From: Hydrocarboniphaga sp965279055
GTDB taxonomy: Bacteria > Pseudomonadota > Gammaproteobacteria > Nevskiales > Nevskiaceae
Direction of reading: 5' to 3'
Length of the DNA: 64,000 nt
NCBI RefSeq assembly: GCF_965279055.1
Contig: NZ_OZ257125.1
Coordinates: forward strand, 2,976,001-3,040,000
The notes under the pieces were generated by a model that saw only the letters and a list, made by a program, of their open reading frames with translations, made no database searches and was not told the DNA's origin. The position numbers were made by a program, and so were the translations under genes. The stretch's first letter is position 1. Each line of letters begins with the position of its first letter. Below, piece by piece: positions 28,234 through 37,076 of the stretch.

Positions 28234-29180
28234 GCGCGCGCGTCGTCACCGTCACCCTGAATCCGGCGATTGATCAGACCGTGATGCTCGATGCCTTGCA
28301 GCTCGGCGCAGTGAATCGCGCAATATCGGCGCGCATCGACGCCGGCGGCAAGGGCGTCAACGTCGCCTCCTGCCTTGCCGACTGGGGCGTGGAGACGACC
28401 GCAACCGGCCTGCTCGGGCGCGCCAATGCCTCGGTGTTCGAAACGCTTTTCGACGCCAAGCACATCGACGATCGCTTTCTGCGGCTCAGCGGCGAAACCC
28501 GCACCAATATCAAGATCGTCGAACGCGACGGCACCACCACCGACGTCAACCTGCCGGGCCTGAAAGCCAAGGCCGGCGATCTGGACGCGGTGAGCCGCAC
28601 GCTCGGCGACCTCTGCGCCGCCGACAGGCTCGTCGTTCTATCCGGCAGCCTGCCGGCCGGACTGCCGGAAGACAGCTATGTCGAGTTGCTGAAAATCGTC
28701 GCTGGCAAACAGGCGCGCGCGGTGATGGACACCAGCGGCGCACCGCTGGCTGCTGCACTGAAAGCGCCGAAATCCGCGTTGCCTTATGCGATCAAGCCTA
28801 ATCGCCACGAACTCGAAACCTGGGCCGGCCGCGCGCTGAATACACCGGCCGAACTGCTCGCCGCCGCGCAGCAGTTGCGCTCGCTCGGCATCGCGCTGGT
28901 GGTGATTTCGCAGGGCGAACACGGCGCGCTGTTCGTCAGCGCCGAAGGCGCGCTGCAGGCGCAGGCACCGGCGATCGCGACGAGCAGCACCGTCGGCGCC
29001 GGCGACGCCATGGTCGCCGGACTCACCGTGGCGCTGCAGGGCAATGCCGATCTGGAAACCACGGCGCGCCTGGCCACCGGCTTCGCCGCCGCCAAGCTCG
29101 GCCTGCCCGGACCGAATCTGCCGGATCGTCGCCGAGTCGAAGCACTCGCCGCCGCCACGCGCATCAAGTTGCACGGGTGA
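28230..29180 (+). CDS. fruK: 1-phosphofructokinase
   Basis: The 316-residue product is a PfkB-family kinase. VTLNPAIDQTV, GGKGVNVASCLADWG (about 32-46), TNIKIVE and the C-terminal anion-hole/catalytic motif TVGAGDAMVAGL are diagnostic. It phosphorylates the fructose 1-phosphate released by FruAB to fructose 1,6-bisphosphate. Its ATG overlaps the fruB stop (ATGA). The last codons and the TGA lie within a palindromic repeat (29173-29227), so the repeat defines the C-terminus (KLHG). Confidence 0.96.
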   Translation: MSARVVTVTLNPAIDQTVMLDALQLGAVNRAISARIDAGGKGVNVASCLADWGVETTATGLLGRANASVFETLFDAKHIDDRFLRLSGETRTNIKIVERDGTTTDVNLPGLKAKAGDLDAVSRTLGDLCAADRLVVLSGSLPAGLPEDSYVELLKIVAGKQARAVMDTSGAPLAAALKAPKSALPYAIKPNRHELETWAGRALNTPAELLAAAQQLRSLGIALVVISQGEHGALFVSAEGALQAQAPAIATSSTVGAGDAMVAGLTVALQGNADLETTARLATGFAAAKLGLPGPNLPDRRRVEALAAATRIKLHG

Positions 29181-29227
29181 AACCCGGGATCGAACGCAAG
29201 CAAGACCCTCGGGTTTCACCCGGGCTA
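29173..29227. repeat. Palindromic repeat, CCCGGGTGAAACCCGGG family (copy 2)
   Basis: CACGGGTGAAACCCGGG and CTCGGGTTTCACCCGGGCTA form the arms. The left arm contains the fruK stop codon; the right arm ends 17 bases before the fruA start. Within the operon mRNA it would form a stable hairpin that could alter the fruK:fruA ratio. Confidence 0.85.
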
Positions 29228-29243
29228 CGTTGGAGGAGATGAA

Positions 29244-30938
29244 ATGAAAAAATACTGTGCAGTGATCAGCGCCGGAGAGCGCAGCACGCAGGCCGTACTC
29301 GCCGCCGAAGCCTTGCGCCGCGCGGCCAGCGATCGCGGCGACCAGCTCGACGCCGAAGTGCGCACGGCGCAAGGCGTGATCGGCCCGCTCGGCGATGTCA
29401 CATCGGCCGGCAGCGTGCTGCTGGTCGGCACGGAAGACCTGCAAGCCGAACGCTTCGGTGAGATTCCGCGCGTAAACGCGACGCTCGACGAAGTGCTCAG
29501 CGATGCCGCTGCCGTGCTGAAACGCGCCGATATCAGCGGCGCGGCGAACACCAGCAAGCGCATCGTCGCGATCACCTCCTGCCCGACCGGCATCGCCCAC
29601 ACCTTCATGGCCGCCGAAGGCATCCAGCAGGCGGCGAAAGCGCTCGGTCATCAGGTGCGCGTCGAGACGCAAGGTTCGGTCGGTGCGCGCGACACGCTGA
29701 GCAGCGACGAAATCCGCGACGCCGACCTGGTGCTGATCGCGGCCGACACGCAGGTCGACCTGTCGCGCTTCGGCGGCAAGCGGCTGTACAAGAGCGCGAC
29801 CAAGCCGGCGATCAACGACGGCAAGGCGCTGATCGCCAGAGCGTTCGCGGAGGCCAGCGTCTACGGCGCAGAAAAAGCGGCAGCGAGCGACGATAAAAAA
29901 TCAGCAGCGGACAAGCGCAGCGGTCCCTACAAGCATCTGATGACCGGCGTGTCTTTCATGCTGCCCTTCGTGACCGCCGGCGGCCTGCTGATCGCGCTCG
30001 CTTTCGCACTCGGCGGCATCTACGCCTTCGACGACGCGCACAAGGGCACGCTCGCCTGGTCACTGTTCCAGATCGGCGCCAAGGCCGGCTTCGTGCTGAT
30101 GGTGCCGGCACTGGCCGGCTACATCGCGTTCTCGATCGCCGATCGCCCCGGCATCGCGCCCGGCATGATCGGCGGCCTGGTCGCCGCCAACCTCAATGCC
30201 GGCTTTCTCGGCGGCATCGCCGCTGGTTTCATTGCCGGCTACGGTGTCGCGTTCTTGAACCAGCACATCAAGTTGCCGCGCAATCTCGAAGGTCTGAAAC
30301 CGGTGCTGATCCTGCCGGTGCTCGGCACTTTGCTGACGGGCCTTGCGATGATCTACGTCGTCGGTGGCCCGGTCGCCGAAGCGCTCGCCGCGCTGACGAC
30401 TTGGCTGCGCGGCATGCAGGGCAGCAGCGCGATCCTGCTGGGGCTGCTGATCGGCGGCATGATGGCCTTCGACATGGGGGGCCCGGTCAACAAGGCCGCG
30501 TATGCCTTCTCCACCGGCCTGCTCGCCAGCGAGGTCTACAGCCCGATGGCCGCGGCGATGGTCGCCGGCATGACCGCGCCGATCGGCGTCGCGATCGCGA
30601 CCAAGATTTTTTCCGATCGCTTCACCGTCGAGGAACGCGAAGCCGGCAACGCCGCCGGCGTGCTCGGCCTGGCGTTCGTCACCGAAGGCGCCATTCCGTT
30701 CGCGGCGCGCGATCCGTTTCGCGTGATTCCCTCGCTGGTGCTCGGCTCGGCGGTCGCCGGTGCGATCTCGATGGCGGTCGGTGCAGAACTGAAAGTGCCG
30801 CATGGCGGCGTGTTCGTGTTGCCGATTCCGAATGCGGTGACGCATTTGGGCGGGTATCTGCTGGCGCTGGTCGTCGGTTCGCTGCTGACGGCCGTGGCGC
30901 TGCGTGTGTTGAAGAAGCCCGTACCGCTCGCCGCGTAA
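29244..30938 (+). CDS. fruA: Fructose PTS permease EIIBC
   Basis: The 564-residue product has a degenerate N-terminal EIIB-like domain (about 1-100), a true EIIB domain whose phospho-cysteine is about Cys113 in TSCPTGIAHTFMAAE, a linker, and a membrane EIIC domain (about 225-560) with ITC-like segments such as SFMLPFVTAGGLLIALAFAL and MAFDMGGPVNKAAYAFS. It imports fructose and phosphorylates it to fructose 1-phosphate using phosphate from FruB. The IIB'-IIB-IIC layout matches E. coli FruA. A strong GGAGGAG ribosome site lies just upstream. Confidence 0.96.
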   Translation: MKKYCAVISAGERSTQAVLAAEALRRAASDRGDQLDAEVRTAQGVIGPLGDVTSAGSVLLVGTEDLQAERFGEIPRVNATLDEVLSDAAAVLKRADISGAANTSKRIVAITSCPTGIAHTFMAAEGIQQAAKALGHQVRVETQGSVGARDTLSSDEIRDADLVLIAADTQVDLSRFGGKRLYKSATKPAINDGKALIARAFAEASVYGAEKAAASDDKKSAADKRSGPYKHLMTGVSFMLPFVTAGGLLIALAFALGGIYAFDDAHKGTLAWSLFQIGAKAGFVLMVPALAGYIAFSIADRPGIAPGMIGGLVAANLNAGFLGGIAAGFIAGYGVAFLNQHIKLPRNLEGLKPVLILPVLGTLLTGLAMIYVVGGPVAEALAALTTWLRGMQGSSAILLGLLIGGMMAFDMGGPVNKAAYAFSTGLLASEVYSPMAAAMVAGMTAPIGVAIATKIFSDRFTVEEREAGNAAGVLGLAFVTEGAIPFAARDPFRVIPSLVLGSAVAGAISMAVGAELKVPHGGVFVLPIPNAVTHLGGYLLALVVGSLLTAVALRVLKKPVPLAA

Positions 30939-30948
30939 TTCAAGGTTT

Positions 30949-31011
30949 CAGTCGCGGATAGGATCCGCTCCTACAAGGAGCCTCCTGTAGGAGCGGATCT
31001 TATCCGCGACT
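30949..31011. repeat. Palindromic repeat, GTAGGAGCGG family (copy 5)
   Basis: GTCGCGGATAGGATCCGCTC and TGTAGGAGCGGATCTTATCC face each other between fruA and the porin gene. The copy has drifted to GATAAGATCC in both arms, a paired change that keeps the stem. Confidence 0.85.
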
Positions 31012-31073
31012 GCGAAATACCAACTCTTAGCTGCCCCAAATCAGCGGACAAAAAATCCGCCGCAGGAGAACTC

Positions 31074-32375
31074 ATGCTCAAATTCACCCCGATCGCCTTG
31101 CTCGGCGCACTTTTCGCCGGCAGCCTCGCCCACGCCGCGACCCTTGAAGACCAAGGCATCAAGATCCTCGGCAGTTACACCGGCGAGTCCGCAGCCGTCG
31201 TCGATGGCGGCCTGCGCAATGGCAGCGCCTACGCCGGCCAGTTCTTCCTCGGCACCGATCTGGACATGGCCAAGCTCGTCGGCTGGAGTGGCGCGACAAT
31301 CCGCCTCTACGGCGCCAGTCGCCACGGCGACAACCTGTCGGTGGATGAAATCGGCAACAGTACCTCGGTGCAGGAAATCTACGGCGGCCAGACCGAGCGC
31401 CTGGTCAATTTCACGGTGGCGCAAAAACTCTTCGACGATCGCCTGCTGCTGGAGGCCGGCCGCACCGTCGCCAACATCCAGTTCCTCAGTTCGGAGCTGT
31501 GCAACTACTTCCAGACCAACTCGGCCTGCGGCAATCCGACCTTCATTTTCCGCACCAGCGGCTTCACTTACTGGCCGGTGGCGAGTTGGGGCGGACAGGC
31601 CAAGTTCTGGCTGACGCCGCAGCTCTACGTTCACGGCGGTGTCTACGAAGTGAATCCGCATCAGGCCGAAGAAGATCAGCATGGCCTGGAATGGAGCACG
31701 AAAGATGCGACGGGCGTGATCACGCCTTACGCGCTGGGCTACAAGACCACGCTGGCGAACGATAGCCTGCCGCGGCTGTACGAGGTCGGCGGCTGGTACG
31801 ACGGCAGCGACTACCGCGATCCGCTGCGCGACAGCACCGGCATGCCGGCCGCGGTCAGCGGCAATGACTACGCGCAGCGCAGCGGCCGTTCCGGCGTCTG
31901 GTTTCGCTTCGAGCAGCAACTGACGCGGCCGAATGCGAACGACGATCGCGGCCTGACCGTGTTCGGCGCCGCGCTGACCGGCACGCATGGCGAACTCGGC
32001 GAGGATCACTTCCTCGAACTCGGCCTGGTGCAGAAAGGCACGTTCGCGAACCGGCCGAAAGACACCATCGGTTTCGTCATCGACCAGCAGCGTTACAGCG
32101 GCGAGGCACTCGAGAATCAGCGCCTGCTGCGCGCTGCCGCCGGCGGCAGCGGCTCGCCGCACGATGCGCAGACGATGATGGAGCTCAGCTACGGCATCCA
32201 GGTGAATCAGCAGCTGCGGCTGCAGCCGAACCTGCAGTACATCGTCCATCCCGACCAGTTCGGCGATCCGTCGCGCACGCGCAACCTGCCCAACGCCTTC
32301 GTCGTCGGCCTGCGCATCGACCTGTCGTTTCAGCCGTTTTTGCAATCGTTCGTCGAAGGGATGGCGAAGCCGTAG
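31074..32375 (+). CDS. oprB: OprB-family carbohydrate-selective porin
   Basis: The 433-residue product has a signal peptide (to about residue 22, SLAHA|ATL) and the features of OprB porins: GIKILGSYTGE near the N-terminus, many alternating beta strands, FRTSGFTYWPVASWGGQAKFW and the late GIQVNQQLRLQPNLQYIVHP, ending in a hydrophobic strand (LRIDLSFQPFLQ) though not in a terminal Phe. It should let sugars cross the outer membrane; its place behind fruBKA points to fructose. A GCAGGAGA ribosome site precedes the ATG. A hairpin repeat separates it from fruA, so it may be in the same transcript at a different level. Confidence 0.88.
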   Translation: MLKFTPIALLGALFAGSLAHAATLEDQGIKILGSYTGESAAVVDGGLRNGSAYAGQFFLGTDLDMAKLVGWSGATIRLYGASRHGDNLSVDEIGNSTSVQEIYGGQTERLVNFTVAQKLFDDRLLLEAGRTVANIQFLSSELCNYFQTNSACGNPTFIFRTSGFTYWPVASWGGQAKFWLTPQLYVHGGVYEVNPHQAEEDQHGLEWSTKDATGVITPYALGYKTTLANDSLPRLYEVGGWYDGSDYRDPLRDSTGMPAAVSGNDYAQRSGRSGVWFRFEQQLTRPNANDDRGLTVFGAALTGTHGELGEDHFLELGLVQKGTFANRPKDTIGFVIDQQRYSGEALENQRLLRAAAGGSGSPHDAQTMMELSYGIQVNQQLRLQPNLQYIVHPDQFGDPSRTRNLPNAFVVGLRIDLSFQPFLQSFVEGMAKP

Positions 32376-32386
32376 TTCAATCGGCA

Positions 32387-32456
32387 CTTGTAGGAGCGGG
32401 CTTGCCCGCGACTCGCCCCTGCCAGAGCACAGTCGCGGGCAAGCCCGCTCCTACAG
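32387..32456. repeat. Palindromic repeat, GTAGGAGCGG family (copy 6)
   Basis: TTGTAGGAGCGGGCTTGCCC and its complement ending CCGCTCCTACAG lie between the porin gene and mfd. Confidence 0.85.
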
Positions 32457-32494
32457 GTGGGCTCGTGTAAAATCGGCGGCCACAAGCAGAGCCG

Positions 32495-35400
32495 ATGAAT
32501 CAGCCCGTAGACGACCACGCAGCACCCCCCTCCCCGCCGGCAGTTGCGGCGCTGGCGGCCGTGCGCGCGGCGCAGGCCCACAAGGGCCTGGTGCTGGCGA
32601 TCGTCGGCGACGAGCGCGAGGCCTATCGTTTAGAGGACGAGCTGCGCTTCTTCGCCGGCCCGGACCTGACCGTGCTGCACCTGCCGGATACCGAGGTGCT
32701 GCCCTACGACCAGTTCTCGCCGCACCAGGAAATCCTGTCGAACCGGATGGCAGCGCTCTACCAGCTGCCGACGACGCGCCGCGGCATCCTGCTGGTCACC
32801 GCCGACGCGCTGCTGACGCGCCTGCCGCCGCGCAGTTACCTGGAAGGCCGCGCACTGATGCTGAAGACCGGCGAGCGGCTCGATCCGCTGGCGTTCCGCG
32901 AGCGCCTGGTCGGCGCCGGCTACACCAGCGTCAGCGAAGTGCAGACCCAGGGCGAATTCGCGGTGCGCGGCGCGCTGATCGACCTGTTCCCGATGGGCTC
33001 GGAGACCGCGTATCGCATCGACCTGTTCGACGAGGATATCGAGTCGATCCGCAGCTTCGATCCGGAGACGCAGCGCAGCGTCGACAAGGTTGCCGAGGTG
33101 CGCCTGCTGCCGGCGCGCGACTTCCCCACCGATCGCGAAGGCATCGACACCTTCCGCCGTCGCTATCGCGAATATTTCCCCGGCGATCCGTCGCGCTCGC
33201 GCGTCTACGCCGACGTCAGCAAGAAGCTGATGCCCAGCGGCATCGAGGCCTGGCTGCCGCTGTTCTTCGGCCAGACCGCGTCGCTGTTCGACTATCTGCC
33301 CAGCGACACGCTGGTGGTCGAGCTGGCGAATTTGGAGATCGCGACGGCCGCCGACTGGTCGCAGATCAATGAGCGTTTCGAGCGCCATCGCGGCGACATC
33401 GAGCGGCCGCTGATGAAACCGGCCGATCTGTATATCGCGCCGGAAGACGCGCTGACGCGGCTGGCGAAGCTGCCGCATGCGCCGTCGAGCATTCCCTGCG
33501 AGCACCTCGCCGAAGGCGAAGCCGAGCTGCGCGAGTGGCTCAAGCAATCCCAGGACCGCGTGCTGTTCGTCGCCGAATCCGCCGGCCGCCGCGAGGCGCT
33601 GATCGACTGGCTCAAGCCGCTCGGCGTGCTGACGCGCGAGTACAGCACCTGGTCGGCTTTCGCCGCCGACAAGAATCGCTATGGCATCACGCTCGGCCCG
33701 CTGCAGACCGGCTTCCGACTCAGCGAAGACGGCGTCGCGCTGATCAGCGAGGCGCAGGTGTTCGGCCGTCGCGCGCCGGTGGAATCGCGCGCACGCCGCA
33801 CCAAGATCCGCGACCCGGAAACCATCCTGCGCGATCTGTCGAGCCTGGAGATCGGCGCGCCGGTGGTGCATGCGCAGCACGGCGTCGGCCGGTATCGAGG
33901 CCTGATCAAGCTCGACGCCGGCGGCATCGAGGCCGAATACCTGGTGCTGGAATACGCCAGCCGCACCACCGCCGCCGAACGCAGCGACGCCGCGGCCGGC
34001 AAGAAGAACGCGCCGGGCGCGTCGCGCTCCGGCAATCGCGACGCGCCCGGTGCCGGCGACAAGCTCTACGTGCCGGTCGGCTCGCTGCAGATGATCCACC
34101 GCTACACCGGCGCCGAAGACGAGTCCGCACCGCTGCATTCGCTGGGCTCGGAGCGCTGGGAAAAAGTCCAGGCCAAGGCGCGCGAGAAGGCGCACGACGT
34201 GGCTGCCGAGCTGCTGCAGATCCAGGCGCGCCGCGCCGCGAAAATCGGCATGAAGCTGGACCTCGACGAGGAAGACTATCGCCGCTTCTGCGAAGGCTTC
34301 CCGTTCACGACGACGCAGGATCAGCAGAGCGCGATCGAGGCGGTGCTCGCCGACCTGCAGAACGACAAGCCGATGGACCGCGTGATCTGCGGCGACGTCG
34401 GCTTCGGCAAGACCGAGGTCGCGCTGCGCGCCTGCTTCGCGGTCGCGCGCTCGGGTCGCCAGGTGTGCCTGCTCGCGCCGACGACACTGCTGGTTGCGCA
34501 GCATGAAAAGAACTTCCGCGACCGTTTCGCCGGCTGGCCGATCCGCGTCACCGCGCTGTCGCGGCTGCGCACCCCCAAGGAACAGACGCAGATCCTGAAG
34601 GAAGTCGAAGCGGGCACGCTCGACGTCGTCATCGGCACGCATCGGCTGTTGCAGGAAGACGTGCGCTTCAAGGATCTGGGCCTGGTCGTCATCGACGAGG
34701 AGCATCGCTTCGGCGTGCGCCACAAGGAGCGCCTGAAGAACCTGCGCGCCGAAGTCGACATGCTGACACTGACCGCGACGCCGATCCCGCGCACACTGAA
34801 CATGAGCATGGCCGGCCTGCGCGACCTGTCGATCATCGCAACGCCGCCGGCGTCGCGGCTGGCGATCAAGACCTTCGTCGCCGAATGGGAACGCAATCTG
34901 GTCATCGAGGCGATCCAGCGCGAGCTGCGCCGCGGCGGCCAGGTGTATTACCTGCACAACGAGGTCGCCGACATCGCCAAGGTCGCCGACGACGTCGCCA
35001 AGCTGGTGCCGGAAGCGCGCGTGCGTTTTGCCCACGGCCAGATGCGCGAGCGCGATCTGGAGCAGGTGATGCTCGACTTCTATCACCAGCGCTTCAACGT
35101 GCTGGTGAGTACCACGATCATCGAATCCGGCATCGACGTGCCGACCGCGAATACGATGATCATCGATCGCGCCGACAATCTCGGCCTCGCCCAGCTGCAC
35201 CAGCTGCGCGGCCGTGTCGGCCGCAGTCATCATCGTGCCTATGCCTACCTGATGGTGCCGAGCAAGCGTGCGCTGAGCGCGGATGCGCAGAAGCGACTGG
35301 ATGCGATCGAAACGCTCGGCGAACTCGGCAGCGGCTTCGCTCTGGCCACGCATGATCTGGAAATCCGCGGCGCCGGCGAGCTGCTGGGCGAAGGCCAGAG

Positions 35401-35941
35401 CGGCCAGATCGAGGAAGTCGGTTTCACCATGTACGCCGAGCTGCTGGCGCGCGCGGTGCGCGCACTGCGCTCGGGCAAGCTCGACGATCAGCCGTTCGGC
35501 GTCGCCGCCTGCGAAGTCGACCTCGGCGTCTCCGCGCTGCTGCCGGAAGATTTCATTCCCGACGTGCATACGCGTCTGGTGTTCTACAAGCGCATCTCCG
35601 AAGGCGCGGACGAGAAGGCGCTAACCGAACTCAAGGTCGAGATGATCGACCGCTTCGGCCTGCTGCCGCCGCCCGCCGAGCGCCTGTTCGACAACGCGCG
35701 GCTGCGCGTGATGGGCGAGGCGCTCGGCATCACCAAGATCCGCGCCGGCGCGCACAGCGCCAGCCTGGAATTCGGCCCGCAGCCGAAGGTCGATCCGACC
35801 AAGATGATCCGGCTGATCCAGAAACAGCCGCGCGTCTACAAGCTCGAAGGTCAGAAGCGCTTGAACATCACCGCGGTGCTGGACGCTCCCGAAAAACGCG
35901 CCGACCAGATGGCGGCGCTGCTGAGTACACTCGCGCCATGA
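32495..35941 (+). CDS. mfd: Transcription-repair coupling factor Mfd
   Basis: The 1148-residue product is a complete Mfd, which pushes stalled RNA polymerase off damaged templates and recruits UvrA. The UvrB-homology region (about 1-330), RNA-polymerase-interacting domain (about 440-550), translocase with Walker A GDVGFGKTEVAL (about 630-641), DEEHRFGVRHKERLK, RGRVGRSHHRAYAYL, and the C-terminal TRCF domain are visible. Between LEYAS and DKLYVPV in the polymerase-interacting domain (33958-34070) there is an insertion of roughly 30 Ala/Gly/Ser/Arg-rich residues that I do not expect in typical Mfd. csiV overlaps its stop codon. Confidence 0.97.
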   Translation: MNQPVDDHAAPPSPPAVAALAAVRAAQAHKGLVLAIVGDEREAYRLEDELRFFAGPDLTVLHLPDTEVLPYDQFSPHQEILSNRMAALYQLPTTRRGILLVTADALLTRLPPRSYLEGRALMLKTGERLDPLAFRERLVGAGYTSVSEVQTQGEFAVRGALIDLFPMGSETAYRIDLFDEDIESIRSFDPETQRSVDKVAEVRLLPARDFPTDREGIDTFRRRYREYFPGDPSRSRVYADVSKKLMPSGIEAWLPLFFGQTASLFDYLPSDTLVVELANLEIATAADWSQINERFERHRGDIERPLMKPADLYIAPEDALTRLAKLPHAPSSIPCEHLAEGEAELREWLKQSQDRVLFVAESAGRREALIDWLKPLGVLTREYSTWSAFAADKNRYGITLGPLQTGFRLSEDGVALISEAQVFGRRAPVESRARRTKIRDPETILRDLSSLEIGAPVVHAQHGVGRYRGLIKLDAGGIEAEYLVLEYASRTTAAERSDAAAGKKNAPGASRSGNRDAPGAGDKLYVPVGSLQMIHRYTGAEDESAPLHSLGSERWEKVQAKAREKAHDVAAELLQIQARRAAKIGMKLDLDEEDYRRFCEGFPFTTTQDQQSAIEAVLADLQNDKPMDRVICGDVGFGKTEVALRACFAVARSGRQVCLLAPTTLLVAQHEKNFRDRFAGWPIRVTALSRLRTPKEQTQILKEVEAGTLDVVIGTHRLLQEDVRFKDLGLVVIDEEHRFGVRHKERLKNLRAEVDMLTLTATPIPRTLNMSMAGLRDLSIIATPPASRLAIKTFVAEWERNLVIEAIQRELRRGGQVYYLHNEVADIAKVADDVAKLVPEARVRFAHGQMRERDLEQVMLDFYHQRFNVLVSTTIIESGIDVPTANTMIIDRADNLGLAQLHQLRGRVGRSHHRAYAYLMVPSKRALSADAQKRLDAIETLGELGSGFALATHDLEIRGAGELLGEGQSGQIEEVGFTMYAELLARAVRALRSGKLDDQPFGVAACEVDLGVSALLPEDFIPDVHTRLVFYKRISEGADEKALTELKVEMIDRFGLLPPPAERLFDNARLRVMGEALGITKIRAGAHSASLEFGPQPKVDPTKMIRLIQKQPRVYKLEGQKRLNITAVLDAPEKRADQMAALLSTLAP

Positions 35942-36537
35942 TCAGAATGCCGATGACCCGTAGCGTCGCACTGGCCTTGTCGCTGGCCCTGTTCGCCGTC
36001 AGCGCGCCGGCCCGCGCCGAAACCTATCGCATGGACGTGATCATCTTCGTCGACCTGTGGGCCAGCGGCAGCGAGGCGGGCACGCCGCCGGGCGCGCCGC
36101 AGCTCAAGGGCGCGATCGATCTGGACGACGTCGCCAAGCTGCGCGCCGCCGGCATCGAGATCCTGCCGGAAGACCAGTTCGCGCTGATGGACCAGTACAA
36201 CCACCTGCGCTACAGCAAGCAGTTCAAGCCGCTGATGCGCCTGGCCTGGACGCAGAAGGACCCGCCGCAGGAGCGCGGCCCGGCGCTGCATATCAGGATC
36301 GGCGGCAGCGCCGACGGCGCGACGCCGCCGCTGGTCGACGGCAGCATCGCCATGCTGCTGAGCCGCTACCTGCACCTGGACGCCGACCTGGCCTACCAGC
36401 AGGACGGCCAGAGCTGGGCCTTGGACGAGCGCCGCAAGATGCGCCGCGACGAGGTCCACCACCTGGACAGCGCCAGGCTGGGCATCCTCGCCCAGGTCAG
36501 CAAGGCCGGCGGCGGCGCGGACGACACGACGCCGTAG
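35938..36537 (+). CDS. csiV: CsiV-like exported protein
   Basis: The 199-residue product has a signal peptide (to about residue 27, ARA|ETYR), a domain starting YRMDVIIFVD and the CsiV-type C-terminal segment LDERRKMRRDEVHHLDSARLG (kept here as evidence of family, about 160-180). CsiV is a periplasmic peptidoglycan-binding partner of lipoprotein-activated transglycosylases, and its gene commonly follows mfd in gammaproteobacteria, as here with an ATGA overlap. The middle part is divergent, so functional assignment rests on these ends and synteny. Confidence 0.78.
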   Translation: MIRMPMTRSVALALSLALFAVSAPARAETYRMDVIIFVDLWASGSEAGTPPGAPQLKGAIDLDDVAKLRAAGIEILPEDQFALMDQYNHLRYSKQFKPLMRLAWTQKDPPQERGPALHIRIGGSADGATPPLVDGSIAMLLSRYLHLDADLAYQQDGQSWALDERRKMRRDEVHHLDSARLGILAQVSKAGGGADDTTP

Positions 36538-36583
36538 AGCGCGACCCCGCGGCCCCGGGCAAACTCCCGGATTCGCCAACCGA

Positions 36584-36607
36584 AGCCCCGGCTTTCAGCC
36601 GGGCTAC
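36584..36607. repeat. Half copy of the CCCGGG-type palindrome
   Basis: AAGCCCCGGCTTTCAGCCGGGCTAC forms a short hairpin after csiV and shares the CCGGGCTAC end with the repeats at 124-185 and 29173-29227. It may serve as the csiV terminator, although no T-tract follows. Confidence 0.5.
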
Positions 36608-36654
36608 ACCATGTTCTGCTGCTTAAGCCGTTTCGGCCTTGAGCTGTGCTTTCT

Positions 36655-36722
36655 TATATTCCATTACTGAATATATCCAGTCTCACATATTCTTTTGAGA
36701 CCTAACTTTGCGTTTGTACGAT
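36655..36722 (+). promoter_or_regulatory. Candidate CysB-type operator and promoter of the sulfate region
   Basis: In a conspicuously A+T-rich stretch, TATATTC and GAATATA form perfect seven-base arms around CATTACT (36655-36675), and a further ATATTC is at 36687-36692. A TTGAGA at 36695-36700 and TACGAT at 36717-36722 are spaced by 16 bases like a sigma-70 promoter. A LysR-type activator such as CysB binding the dyad is a reasonable inference given the genes downstream. Confidence 0.5.
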
Positions 36723-36760
36723 GGCCACACACCGGCAAAAACCGGCGCACCGGCATTGAC

Positions 36761-36940
36761 ATGAACGCAGACGTACACCGACTCGACGAAACCGAATTCA
36801 AGCTGGCCGAACGCATCGTGCAGGCGTTGCGCGGCCTGCGTTACGGCTCGGTCGAGATCGTCGTGCATGACGGCCGGGTGGTTCAGTTCGAGCGTCGCGA
36901 GCGGGTTCGTTTCGACCGCGGCGAAGAGTCCAAGCGGTAG
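36761..36940 (+). CDS. YezD-like small protein (DUF2292)
   Basis: The 59-residue product from the ATG at 36761 contains ALRGLRYGSVEIVVHDGRVV, the core of the DUF2292/YezD family, with a basic tail. In Proteobacteria such proteins are often encoded beside sulfate or sulfonate uptake genes; their biochemical role is not established. It is the first gene of the sulfate region, directly behind the candidate promoter. Upstream in-frame codons to 36695 overlap the promoter and are unlikely to be translated. Confidence 0.78.
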   Translation: MNADVHRLDETEFKLAERIVQALRGLRYGSVEIVVHDGRVVQFERRERVRFDRGEESKR

Positions 36941-37076
36941 GGAAACCGCAGCGAACGGGCAACCATCGGGCCTTCAGCAGCACAGACCGCAGCAACCGCC
37001 GTCGCAGCATCCATTTGATCTTTGATCCACCAGCGGCGTGCCAAAAAGCGCCGCGTAACGGGGAGTTTTTTTAGCC

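Noticed and set aside
32630..35569. Nearly 1000-codon minus-strand open frame opposite mfd
   Set aside because: Composition is that of an antisense shadow; mfd on the plus strand has all its motifs.
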